Of a stretch of 15,653 bases of DNA, positions 6,530 through 12,761 are shown one piece after another. The position numbers were made by a program, and so were the translations under genes. The notes below the pieces were generated by a model that ran no database searches, was not told where the DNA came from, and saw only the letters and a list, made by a program, of their open reading frames with translations. Each line of letters starts with the position of its first letter. Positions within the stretch are counted from its first letter, which is position 1. Source of the DNA: Chloroflexota bacterium (GTDB lineage: Bacteria > Chloroflexota > Anaerolineae > Anaerolineales > Anaerolineaceae); the NCBI GenBank assembly GCA_023434145.1, contig JAEYTI010000077.1, positions 1 through 15,653 on the forward strand, read 5' to 3'.

Positions 6530-7288
6530 ATGCTCAGATATGATTCTTTATCGAGTTCCGTCCTCGTTCGTGCCACATCACCGGCTGTCGAAGTAGCCGG
6601 CCTTGCCTTTCACTATCCCGATGGTCACAAAGCGCTCCACGGGCTGGATCTCACCCTGCATGCGGGTGAAAAAGCGGCACTGGTGGGGCCGAACGGCGCT
6701 GGGAAATCTACCCTGCTGCTGCACCTTAACGGTATTCTTGAGAAGCAGGAGGGGGAAATCTGCATCTGCGGCACGAAACTGGATGCCAGGACCGTGGGGC
6801 GCGTGCGGGCGCTCGTGGGCCTGGTGTTCCAGTCTCCTGATGACCAGCTTTTCTCCCCCACCGTGTTCGATGACGTGGCCTTTGGTCCGATCTACCAGGG
6901 GCTTTCCGCGTCCGAGGTGCACCAGCGGGTAGAAGAAGCGCTCCGGCTGGTGCACATGGAAGACTACGCGAAGCGCGTCTCGCACCACCTGTCGGTTGGT
7001 GAGAAAAAGCGCATTGCTATCGCCACCGTGCTTTCGATGAAGCCCGAGGTGCTGGTGCTCGATGAGCCCTCTGCCGGGTTAGATCCGCGCGCCCGCCGCG
7101 GGCTGATCGAACTGCTGCGCGAACTGCCGCAGACCATGATCGTCGCCACGCACGACCTGCCGCTAGTGAGAGAGCTGCTGCCTCGCACCATCGTGATGGA
7201 TCACGGGCGGATTGTGGCAGACGACCCCACGCCGCAGATCCTCGCGGACGAAACACTGCTCCATGCGCACGGGTTGGAAATGCCTTGA
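6530..7288 (+). CDS. cbiO: ECF nickel/cobalt transporter ATP-binding protein CbiO/NikO
   Basis: The protein has 252 residues. All ABC ATPase motifs are present in order: Walker A GPNGAGKST (53-61), Q-loop VFQSPDDQLF with Gln101, signature LSVGE (154-158, a common ECF variant of LSGGQ), Walker B VLVLDE (174-179) and the switch His208 (ATHD). It powers the CbiMQ transporter from the cytoplasmic side. Only one ATPase gene is present, so a homodimer is expected. TAGGAG at 6518-6523 lies 6 nt before the ATG, and cbiQ ends 32 nt upstream. Its N-terminus is about 15 residues longer than usual before the EVAGLAFHYPDG strand. The TGA stop forms the first three bases of a 31-bp hairpin. Confidence 0.93.
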   Translation: MLRYDSLSSSVLVRATSPAVEVAGLAFHYPDGHKALHGLDLTLHAGEKAALVGPNGAGKSTLLLHLNGILEKQEGEICICGTKLDARTVGRVRALVGLVFQSPDDQLFSPTVFDDVAFGPIYQGLSASEVHQRVEEALRLVHMEDYAKRVSHHLSVGEKKRIAIATVLSMKPEVLVLDEPSAGLDPRARRGLIELLRELPQTMIVATHDLPLVRELLPRTIVMDHGRIVADDPTPQILADETLLHAHGLEMP

Positions 7289-7350
7289 TGATTGATTCAA
7301 AAACGCCCGCGGAGATGCGATCTCCGCGGGCGTTTTTGAATCAATCATCA
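7286..7350. terminator. Perfect 31-bp bidirectional hairpin bounded by two stop codons
   Basis: Arms 7286-7316 and 7320-7350 are exact reverse complements around a GCG loop. The first three bases are the TGA of cbiO. The last three, read on the minus strand, are the TGA of the L,D-transpeptidase gene. The stem therefore runs precisely from stop codon to stop codon of two convergent genes and can fold in both transcripts. There is no trailing U-tract; the stem has internal A5/T5 runs and a GC-rich top. It is a very probable bidirectional transcription end. Confidence 0.85.
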
Positions 7351-8391
7351 TCGGACAACGACCAGCGTACCGAACCCGGTCTGTTCCCAGGTATCTGGCG
7401 CGCAGACGGGGGTTGTCCAGCGGAACAGGAACTTGGAATGTTCCGGGGTCAGGTTCACGCAGCCGTGACTCATCGTCATGCCGTAGTTGGTGTGCCAGAA
7501 GGTGCCGTGCAAGGCCACGCCGTGCGGCGCGAAGAATGTTGTCCACGGCACGCCGGGCAGTTCGTAGGCACCCACGTCGCTGGTGATCTGCCCGTTGCCC
7601 ATGTGCTTGGAGGGCATCTTCGAGTACACGTGGAACTCGCCGGTCGGCGTATCCGTGGGGATATGCCCCGGCGCGTTGCGGTGATCGGGCAGCCCCGTGG
7701 AGACCTTAGTTTGCAGCACCACTTTATCGCCCTCATAGGCCGTTAGCGTCTGCCGCGAAATCGATACCTCGATCCACTTCTTCCACGGGTCCACGTCAGG
7801 CGAGATTGGCGCGAACTCTTCCGGCGGGATCAGGCGGAAGTGCGCCGCCGGGGCGTGATACTGCACCTCGGTCAGCTCGTCGTGCAACAGGTACCAGGGC
7901 TGGCCATCGGGGCCGGTCTCGAGGGCGCGCACCCAGTGCGTCGACCCATAGTACAGGCGGTAGACCGGCTCCCAGGTTTTGTTGTAAGTCAGGTAGCGCA
8001 TGGTCTGCGTGAGCGGAACGGTCACTTCCGCCAGCCTGCCGCGCTTTTCGGGGATATCCTGCTCCGCCGGGTTCAGGCGCACCTTCACGCGCTGCAAATG
8101 GGCGCTGTGTACCCAGCCGCGAAACACACGGTACCACACCGGGTTATAGCCTGGCCCGTGCTCTGAGACGATCTCGTAGTAGATATTGATCAGCTCATCG
8201 CGCTTACGCTGGTACAGGATGGTGCTTTGATCAGACGGCTTGCTGTAAACGCTAACCGAATCAATCGCCACGCGGGCAAGATCCTCACCTTCTAGATCTT
8301 CGCCATTACCAAAGAATGGGCGGAACGCCAGGCTCCCCATCCCCAGCGCCGAAAGTTTGAGAAAGTCTCTACGAGTAAGGCTTCGGTTCAT
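7348..8391 (-). CDS. Tat-exported L,D-transpeptidase (YkuD domain) with SH3-like domain
   Basis: The protein has 347 residues. The N-terminus TRRDFLKLSALGMGSLAF is a twin-arginine signal (Arg7-Arg8). Residues 38-105 form a probable bacterial SH3-like wall-binding domain (VYSKPSDQSTILYQRKRDEL ... YRVFRGWVHSAHLQ). The YkuD catalytic domain covers about 205-347, with the active-site motif HGTFWH (295-300) and SHGCVNL (308-314), nucleophile Cys311 and His309. The family makes 3-3 crosslinks in peptidoglycan or attaches proteins to the wall. In thin-walled or monoderm Chloroflexota the exact acceptor is uncertain. ATG 8391 lies 6 nt after a TATAAT box, so the message is predicted leaderless. It is convergent with cbiO and divergent from menA, and is monocistronic. 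Confidence 0.9.
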   Translation of the reverse strand: MNRSLTRRDFLKLSALGMGSLAFRPFFGNGEDLEGEDLARVAIDSVSVYSKPSDQSTILYQRKRDELINIYYEIVSEHGPGYNPVWYRVFRGWVHSAHLQRVKVRLNPAEQDIPEKRGRLAEVTVPLTQTMRYLTYNKTWEPVYRLYYGSTHWVRALETGPDGQPWYLLHDELTEVQYHAPAAHFRLIPPEEFAPISPDVDPWKKWIEVSISRQTLTAYEGDKVVLQTKVSTGLPDHRNAPGHIPTDTPTGEFHVYSKMPSKHMGNGQITSDVGAYELPGVPWTTFFAPHGVALHGTFWHTNYGMTMSHGCVNLTPEHSKFLFRWTTPVCAPDTWEQTGFGTLVVVR

Positions 8392-8397
8392 AAAAAA

Positions 8398-8406
8398 ATT
8401 ATACCA
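8398..8406 (-). promoter_or_regulatory. Extended -10 promoter of the L,D-transpeptidase gene, leaderless
   Basis: Minus-strand TGG-TATAAT (8406-8398) is a perfect extended -10. Six T residues then separate it from the ATG at 8391, so transcription should begin at the A of the ATG. The -35 region is weak, as is usual for extended -10 promoters. No Shine-Dalgarno sequence is present. Confidence 0.65.
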
Positions 8407-8450
8407 AAAAAGGCGGATTTACGAGCGAACGATTCTAATTGGGGGTCCTT

Positions 8451-8509
8451 TCGTGATGATTTGTTGATATCGGATGACTTTGTCATCCGATATCAACAAA
8501 TCATCACGA
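8451..8509. repeat. Perfect 28-bp inverted repeat between divergent promoters
   Basis: Arms 8451-8478 and 8482-8509 pair without mismatch around TTT. It sits between the leftward L,D-transpeptidase promoter (8398-8406) and the rightward menA promoter (8527-8556). Neither flanking transcript should contain it, so a terminator role for these genes is excluded if the promoters are right. It could be a cruciform or a protein site, or insulate the two promoters. Confidence 0.9.
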
Positions 8510-8526
8510 CCACACCGAGAACCTGC

Positions 8527-8556
8527 TTGCACAGCGCTGCCAGACGCGGCTATAAT
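8527..8556 (+). promoter_or_regulatory. Promoter of menA with very short leader
   Basis: TTGCAC (8527-8532) and TATAAT (8551-8556) are 18 nt apart. Transcription would start at about 8563-8564, only 3-4 nt before the ATG at 8567. No Shine-Dalgarno sequence is visible, so initiation is near-leaderless. Confidence 0.65.
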
Positions 8557-8566
8557 TGGGCGCAGC

Positions 8567-9496
8567 ATGGCAGCCAATGAGACAGAAACCAACCTCCATA
8601 CCAAACCCAGCCACATGCAAATCTGGCTGATGGCCGCGCGCCCGCGCACCCTCCCTGCGGCAGCCGCCCCTGTGATCGTCGGCAGCGCGGCGGCGTTTTC
8701 CACCGGCCATTTTTCGCTGTTACCGGCGCTGGCGGCGCTGCTGGGTGCGCTGCTGCTGCAAATTGGCGCAAATATTGCCAATGACCTGTTTGATTTTCAC
8801 CGCGGAGCTGACACGCCAGACCGATTAGGCCCTACCCGCGTGACTTCCGCCCGGCTGCTCACGCCGGAGGAAGTGCGTCGCGGCATGATTGTGGTATTCG
8901 GGCTGGCCGTGCTGTGCGGGCTGTACCTGGCCATCCACGCCGGCTGGCCGGTGATCGCCATCGGCGTGCTGTCGATCCTGGCGGCGCTGGCCTACACCGG
9001 CGGCCCGTACCCGTTGGGGTATCACGGGCTGGGCGAAGTGGCGGTGTTCATCTTCTTTGGCCTGGCAGCCGTGTGCGGCACCTATTACGTCCAGGCGTTG
9101 CGGTTCGATTGGATCAGTGTGTGGGCGGCTATTCCTATGGGACTGCTGATCGTGGCGATTTTGATCGTCAACAACCTGCGTGATGCCGCAACGGACCGCG
9201 CGACGGGGAAGATGACCCTGGCGGCTCGTTTCGGCGAGGTGTGGGCGCAGCGCGAGTACCTGTTCGTCGTCGCTGCCGCCTATCTGATCCCGCCACTGAT
9301 GTGGCTATTCGGTGCGGCAGGCTGGCCGGTGATGCTGGCGTGGCTCTCGCTGCCCTGGTTCCTACCGCTAGCGCGCGAAATCCGCACCCTCACCGGCCGC
9401 CCGCTGAACAAGGTGCTTGCAAAGACAGGGCAGCTTACGCTGGTGTATGGGCTGTTCTTCTCCGCCGGACTGATCTTACATGCGGTGATTTCTTGA
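8567..9496 (+). CDS. menA: 1,4-dihydroxy-2-naphthoate polyprenyltransferase (UbiA family)
   Basis: The protein has 309 residues, usual for MenA. It is polytopic with about eight or nine membrane helices. The two Asp-rich diphosphate/Mg sites of the UbiA superfamily are present: NDLFDFHRGAD (72-82) and NNLRDAATDRATGK (202-215). The N-terminal WLMAARPRTLPAA segment is characteristic of MenA. It joins a polyprenyl chain to 1,4-dihydroxy-2-naphthoate to give demethylmenaquinone at the membrane. No other men gene is in the window. ATG 8567 is set by the promoter just upstream; the frame is open back to 8474, but that lies inside the hairpin and upstream of the promoter. The TGA overlaps the first bases of the 210-bp repeat element. 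Confidence 0.88.
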   Translation: MAANETETNLHTKPSHMQIWLMAARPRTLPAAAAPVIVGSAAAFSTGHFSLLPALAALLGALLLQIGANIANDLFDFHRGADTPDRLGPTRVTSARLLTPEEVRRGMIVVFGLAVLCGLYLAIHAGWPVIAIGVLSILAALAYTGGPYPLGYHGLGEVAVFIFFGLAAVCGTYYVQALRFDWISVWAAIPMGLLIVAILIVNNLRDAATDRATGKMTLAARFGEVWAQREYLFVVAAAYLIPPLMWLFGAAGWPVMLAWLSLPWFLPLAREIRTLTGRPLNKVLAKTGQLTLVYGLFFSAGLILHAVIS

Positions 9497-9704
9497 AGCC
9501 AGGCGGCTAAAGCCGCAGCCAGGACAGCGAAGCCCCACCTTCGTGGGGCTCGTTTCGTATGGATTCCTTTCATCTTTTGGCATTCTAAAAGATATCAAGG
9601 GGAAAAGTGAACCGATTGCTCGTAAAGCCGCTTGTTCCAGTCAGAGGGAGCCCCACGAAGGTGGGGCTTTACTGACCTGGCCGCGGCTTCAGCCGCCTGG
9701 CTTC
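9495..9704. mobile_element. Candidate REP/MITE-like element, 210 bp with 57-nt imperfect inverted arms
   Basis: Arm 9495-9551 pairs with 9648-9704 at 53 of 57 positions: four mismatches, and one of the pairs is a G-T wobble. The arms flank a 96-nt centre with lower GC. Each arm contains two hairpins of its own: GCGGCT-AA/TC-AGCCGC (9503-9516, 9683-9696) and AGCCCCAC-CTTC/GAAG-GTGGGGCT (9531-9550, 9649-9668). This nested palindrome layout resembles REP pairs (BIMEs) or MITEs mobilised in trans by RAYT or IS transposases. No ORF fills it and no clear target duplication is seen. It lies between convergent menA and the substrate-binding protein gene, so it could also terminate both. The copy number elsewhere is unknown. 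Confidence 0.6.
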
Positions 9705-9739
9705 TTAGAGCCATTCAAACTGTGCTCTAGTTAGCAGGA

Positions 9740-10699
9740 TCAGGGTAAAAATTCTGGGTTCACGTTCTCGCTGTAGGACATATCACCGGTGATCAGCTCC
9801 TTTGACTGCGTCCATTCCAGCACATCCAGGAACTGCGCCTCGCTTGGCACGCCGGCGGTGACAAAGGCCGGCACGTGGAACGTGCCTTGCAGCGGCGGGG
9901 GCACAACTTTCAGATCGACCAGCAAACTGTCATACCTGGCCGGGTCCGCATTGATCATCTGCACCGCCTCTTCAATCGCCGTCAGAAAGGCGCGCACATC
10001 GTCCGGGCGGCTATCGAGCACGTCTTTGCGGAAAGTGATGGTGCTGTTGCTGTAATCGGGATACTTCCGGTCGTCCAGGATCAGCACTGCGCCCTGCTGC
10101 TCGGCCAGCGAGGCCAGCGGCTCGGGCAGCACGGCAGCGTCCAGACCGCCACTCGCCAGCAGCGCCATGCGGTCGGTAAGGTTGGGGGTCGAGGTCTTCA
10201 CAACTTCATCCGGGGCAATATTTTCCTGGGCCAGCATGCGGTCGGTCAGATATTCGATGATCGTGCCGTCTGAGATACCGATTGTCTTACCTTTCAAACC
10301 TTCCACCGTCGTAATTCCGCTCTGCGGTGAGGCCAGGATGCTGAACAGGCGCGTATCGGGTGTCGCAGCGCGCGCAAAACGGACAATTTGCACTTGCACG
10401 CTGTCACGGTTGAAAAACAGCGTGCCCGAAATTTCGTTGATCATGCCATCCGCCTGTTTTGATACGACCAATTGATCGCGCACGGGTGGCGCGGCGGCAG
10501 GGATCAGTTCTACCGTGATTCCGTGTTTCTCGAACAGGCCCTCCTCCTGCGCCACATACATGGGCAAGAAGTCGAGGATTTGCAGGGCAGTGAACTTAAG
10601 CGGGGTCTTTTCGGATTGCGCAGGCGCGCAAGATGCGAGCAACAGGCTGAAGACCACCAGCAGGGTGATCGAACGGAAAAAAGCGTGTCGGTTGGTCAC
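9740..10699 (-). CDS. ABC transporter substrate-binding lipoprotein, NMT1/SsuA-like
   Basis: The protein has 319 residues. A lipoprotein signal peptide ends in the lipobox LASC with Cys24. The mature part begins PLKFTALQILDFLPMYVAQE, the pattern of periplasmic-binding proteins for sulfonates, nitrate/taurine or thiamine-precursor pyrimidines (pfam NMT1 / SsuA-ThiY group). LKGKTIGIS and a helix-rich C-terminal lobe agree. It would be lipid-anchored outside the membrane and capture a small solute. No permease or ATPase gene is adjacent, so it is an orphan and the substrate cannot be named. GTG 10699 is fixed by GGGAGG at 10710-10705, 5 nt upstream; an upstream in-frame ATG at 10840 lies inside a hairpin. 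Transcription comes from TATAAT at 10744-10739. Confidence 0.85.
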   Translation of the reverse strand: MTNRHAFFRSITLLVVFSLLLASCAPAQSEKTPLKFTALQILDFLPMYVAQEEGLFEKHGITVELIPAAAPPVRDQLVVSKQADGMINEISGTLFFNRDSVQVQIVRFARAATPDTRLFSILASPQSGITTVEGLKGKTIGISDGTIIEYLTDRMLAQENIAPDEVVKTSTPNLTDRMALLASGGLDAAVLPEPLASLAEQQGAVLILDDRKYPDYSNSTITFRKDVLDSRPDDVRAFLTAIEEAVQMINADPARYDSLLVDLKVVPPPLQGTFHVPAFVTAGVPSEAQFLDVLEWTQSKELITGDMSYSENVNPEFLP

Positions 10700-10738
10700 A
10701 GTTTCCTCCCAGTAGATTTGGACCAGATACAAACCAGA

Positions 10739-10764
10739 ATTATAGCATCCTCTCTGGAGGATGC
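10739..10764 (-). promoter_or_regulatory. Promoter of the substrate-binding protein with abutting palindrome
   Basis: Minus-strand TGC-TATAAT (10747-10739) is an extended -10. Immediately upstream, an 8-bp inverted repeat (GCATCCTC 10745-10752, loop TCTG, GAGGATGC 10757-10764) fills the -35/-10 spacer. It is a plausible operator for an unknown regulator. The -35 is weak, which suits an activator or an extended -10. Confidence 0.5.
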
Positions 10765-10795
10765 CGTTTGAGATAGATCGGTTCTTTGGGAACTG

Positions 10796-10846
10796 CCGTG
10801 GTTGGAAGGGAGAGGCTGCGATGCAACCTCTCCCTTCCAACCACGG
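10796..10846. repeat. 20-bp perfect inverted repeat between divergent genes
   Basis: Arms 10796-10815 and 10827-10846 pair perfectly. After one mismatch, TGC/GCA extends the tip around GAT. It lies upstream of both the leftward substrate-binding protein promoter and the rightward zinc-ribbon gene promoter. It therefore does not fit a terminator for either. Confidence 0.85.
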
Positions 10847-10938
10847 TAAAACTCAAAGACCCCATAGATCGGCAAAAGATCGCCAATCGTGCAACCTGGA
10901 ACCGGGAATGATCGTATATAGGGGAGACAAACGTACTG

Positions 10939-10944
10939 TATAAT
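10939..10944 (+). promoter_or_regulatory. -10 box of the zinc-ribbon gene
   Basis: A perfect TATAAT lies 44 nt before the ATG, leaving a leader of about 38 nt. No good -35 lies 17 nt upstream. A TTGACA at 10959-10964 has no matching -10 and is probably chance. Confidence 0.45.
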
Positions 10945-10988
10945 CAAACGAGGGGGCGTTGACATTGTATGGATGACAGGAGAACCCT

Positions 10989-11630
10989 ATGGCGCTAACA
11001 GAAAAATGCCCTGCTTGCGGGGCGCCGTTGGATGTAAGTGAAGTGGAAGGCAGCAGCCTGCACTGTGGTTTTTGCAGCACCGACTTGCAATTGCTCGATG
11101 TCGATGGTGAGCTGCACCTGGTTGTGGCGGGAAAGCCCAGCCCGCAGTCTGAAGTGCTGGCCGATAAAGCTCATGAGGTGCTCTCGGATGCAGGCTCCGC
11201 CGGCGAGAGTGAAATCGCGAGCCTGTTTGCCGACGCGGAAAGCGGCGGAAAGGTGGACGAGCCATTCGATGTGCGCGCCCCAGGGGAGCCAGAGCGTGAT
11301 ATTTACACCGCCTCCTTCCAGGGTGAGGGCATGCCCGAACCCCCTGGTGTAGGCGATGCCGGGCAGGTCGCGCCGGGGTGGGCATCCTCCGCCTCTTCTA
11401 TGGCGGATATAAACGATTGGGTGCCCGATAACCGCAGCACCACGCCTGAAACGCCCATAACCATCCCCGAGACACCGGCGTACCAGGCCGGGCGCGAGGC
11501 TGCCCCGGCTGGTCGCTCGAGCACCGGGCGCTGGATTGCCATTGGCGCGGCCGTGGTCGTAGGGTTATGCGTGTCGTGCGCTTGCTTGGCTGCCGCCTTT
11601 TTCGCGATCACCAACAACGGGAATTTCTAA
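10989..11630 (+). CDS. Zinc-ribbon protein with single C-terminal transmembrane helix
   Basis: The protein has 213 residues. The N-terminal zinc ribbon has Cys7-Cys10 and Cys26-Cys29 (CPACGAPLDV ... HCGFCSTDLQLL). The middle (about 45-180) is a low-complexity, acidic and Pro-rich tail with no recognised fold. A transmembrane helix covers about 182-206, with a Cys cluster (CVSCAC) inside it, and only a few residues follow. This suggests a cytoplasmic zinc ribbon tethered by a tail anchor. No family function can be assigned. AGGAGA at 10978-10983, 5 nt before ATG 10989, supports the start. It is monocistronic, ended by a hairpin 11 nt after the stop. Confidence 0.75.
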   Translation: MALTEKCPACGAPLDVSEVEGSSLHCGFCSTDLQLLDVDGELHLVVAGKPSPQSEVLADKAHEVLSDAGSAGESEIASLFADAESGGKVDEPFDVRAPGEPERDIYTASFQGEGMPEPPGVGDAGQVAPGWASSASSMADINDWVPDNRSTTPETPITIPETPAYQAGREAAPAGRSSTGRWIAIGAAVVVGLCVSCACLAAAFFAITNNGNF

Positions 11631-11640
11631 CGAATCAATA

Positions 11641-11675
11641 CGGCGGTTGTAGAGGGGTTCCCTCTACAACCGCCG
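11641..11675. terminator. 16-bp hairpin between convergent genes
   Basis: Arms 11641-11656 and 11660-11675 pair perfectly around a 3-nt loop. A 3-nt bulge (11676-11678) then allows four more A-T pairs outside (11637-11640 with 11679-11682). It lies 10 nt after the zinc-ribbon gene stop and 25 nt past the end of the Bet gene, so it probably ends both transcripts. There is no true U-tract. Confidence 0.7.
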
Positions 11676-11699
11676 CTGTATTGTCAAACAACCGGCAGC

Positions 11700-12761
11700 T
11701 TAGTCTTCGCTGTCCTCTTCTTCATCATCATGCTGCTTGCCCGCCTCATCCAGCCAGGCGATGACCGACACCGCTTCCGATTGGGCTTCATCGCCGGGCA
11801 GGTACGTGCCATCCACCAGTGTGGGCTTCATTAGCCGCAGCAAGGCAACGACGTGCGCCTCGCTCATATCCTCCAGGTACGGAATACCGGAGACGTATTC
11901 CAGGTAGCGTTCCGTGTCGCGCGGATCTTCCAGCAGGTTCGAGAGCGCGTCCTGCGTGATGGTGAAATCTTCTGGCCCAAGCTGCAAGCCCTTCGACTCG
12001 ATCGCGGCGACGGCGCGGGCGAAATTGCTGCGCAGCTCGTCGGGCGAATACGGGCGCTGACCATTGCCTTTGGCGTGACTGGCGCTCTGCGCTGCTGATC
12101 CGCCGGTGACCGGGGTACCGTTTCCGTTCTTCCCAGCAGTGGTTGGGTTATCCACCTGGCCCATCTCTTCCGTGGTGTACAGGCCCGAGAGCTCGTGCGG
12201 GAAGGCGCGGCGCAGAGCCAGCGCTTCGGCGCACTTCGCCAGCATGCCCGCCGGGTCCGTCTTCCACCGCGAAATCGGATCGCCGTTTGAGTTCGTCTGC
12301 ACGTAGCTCTTGAACAAGGCGATCGCATACAACGGCTGGTGGAAGTCCTGGCGCATCACGCCCATTTTGGCGGCGGAAGGCGGCTGGTCACCCAACCAAA
12401 CTTCTTTCCACTCGCCATCAGGGCCGCACCACCATGGGCCAACCTGCCCGGCGTACTTGTGCGTACGGTCGGCGATCAGCCGGAAGCCATCGATCGAAAC
12501 CTGAATGACCTGCGCCTCTTCATACGAGCGGCTCTGCGAATTCCACTGCTTGCGCCGCACCGAGTAGATCTGGCGCGCGAACGGGTCCAGCCCGGTGCGC
12601 TTGCACTGCTCAACAAACAGCGCCAGCTCGTCTTCGGTCGCTCCGCGCGCAATCGTCCGGCGCATCAGCCCGACTTTTTCGTCGTCGAAGTCCAGACCAT
12701 ACAGGCTGCCGCCATTCTGCGGCGGCATATCAGTGTAAGGATAAGTAGTTGTAGTTTCCAT
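11700..12761 (-). CDS. bet: Phage-type single-strand annealing protein Bet (RecT family) with C-terminal extension
   Basis: The protein has 353 residues; lambda Bet has about 261. Residues 28-203 form the RecT/Bet annealing core: ARGATEDELALFVEQCKRTG (38-57), LDPFARQIYSV, QVSIDGFRLIADRTHKYAGQ (87-106), and KCAEALALRRAFP with LSGLYTTEEM (176-200). A Gly/Asn-rich linker (204-238) joins a helical C-terminal domain of about 100 residues and an acidic tail (HDDEEEDSED, 344-353). Such proteins anneal complementary single strands and normally pair with an exonuclease, which is not in this window. No phage structural gene is near, so it is either a domesticated gene or a small remnant. ATG 12761 has AGGTGA 4 nt upstream; an in-frame upstream start lacks one. 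The promoter lies about 270 nt upstream with a palindromic operator. Confidence 0.85.
   Translation of the reverse strand: METTTTYPYTDMPPQNGGSLYGLDFDDEKVGLMRRTIARGATEDELALFVEQCKRTGLDPFARQIYSVRRKQWNSQSRSYEEAQVIQVSIDGFRLIADRTHKYAGQVGPWWCGPDGEWKEVWLGDQPPSAAKMGVMRQDFHQPLYAIALFKSYVQTNSNGDPISRWKTDPAGMLAKCAEALALRRAFPHELSGLYTTEEMGQVDNPTTAGKNGNGTPVTGGSAAQSASHAKGNGQRPYSPDELRSNFARAVAAIESKGLQLGPEDFTITQDALSNLLEDPRDTERYLEYVSGIPYLEDMSEAHVVALLRLMKPTLVDGTYLPGDEAQSEAVSVIAWLDEAGKQHDDEEEDSED

Noticed and set aside
7285..7746. 153-codon plus-strand frame antisense to the L,D-transpeptidase
   Set aside because: It starts in the terminator hairpin and is opposite a well-supported catalytic domain.
8474..8566. Upstream extension of menA to 8474
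   Set aside because: It would start inside the 28-bp hairpin and upstream of the TATAAT. ATG 8567 gives the usual MenA N-terminus.
10959..10964. TTGACA as -35 of the zinc-ribbon gene
   Set aside because: No -10-like hexamer lies 16-18 nt downstream; that position is GAACCC just before the start codon.
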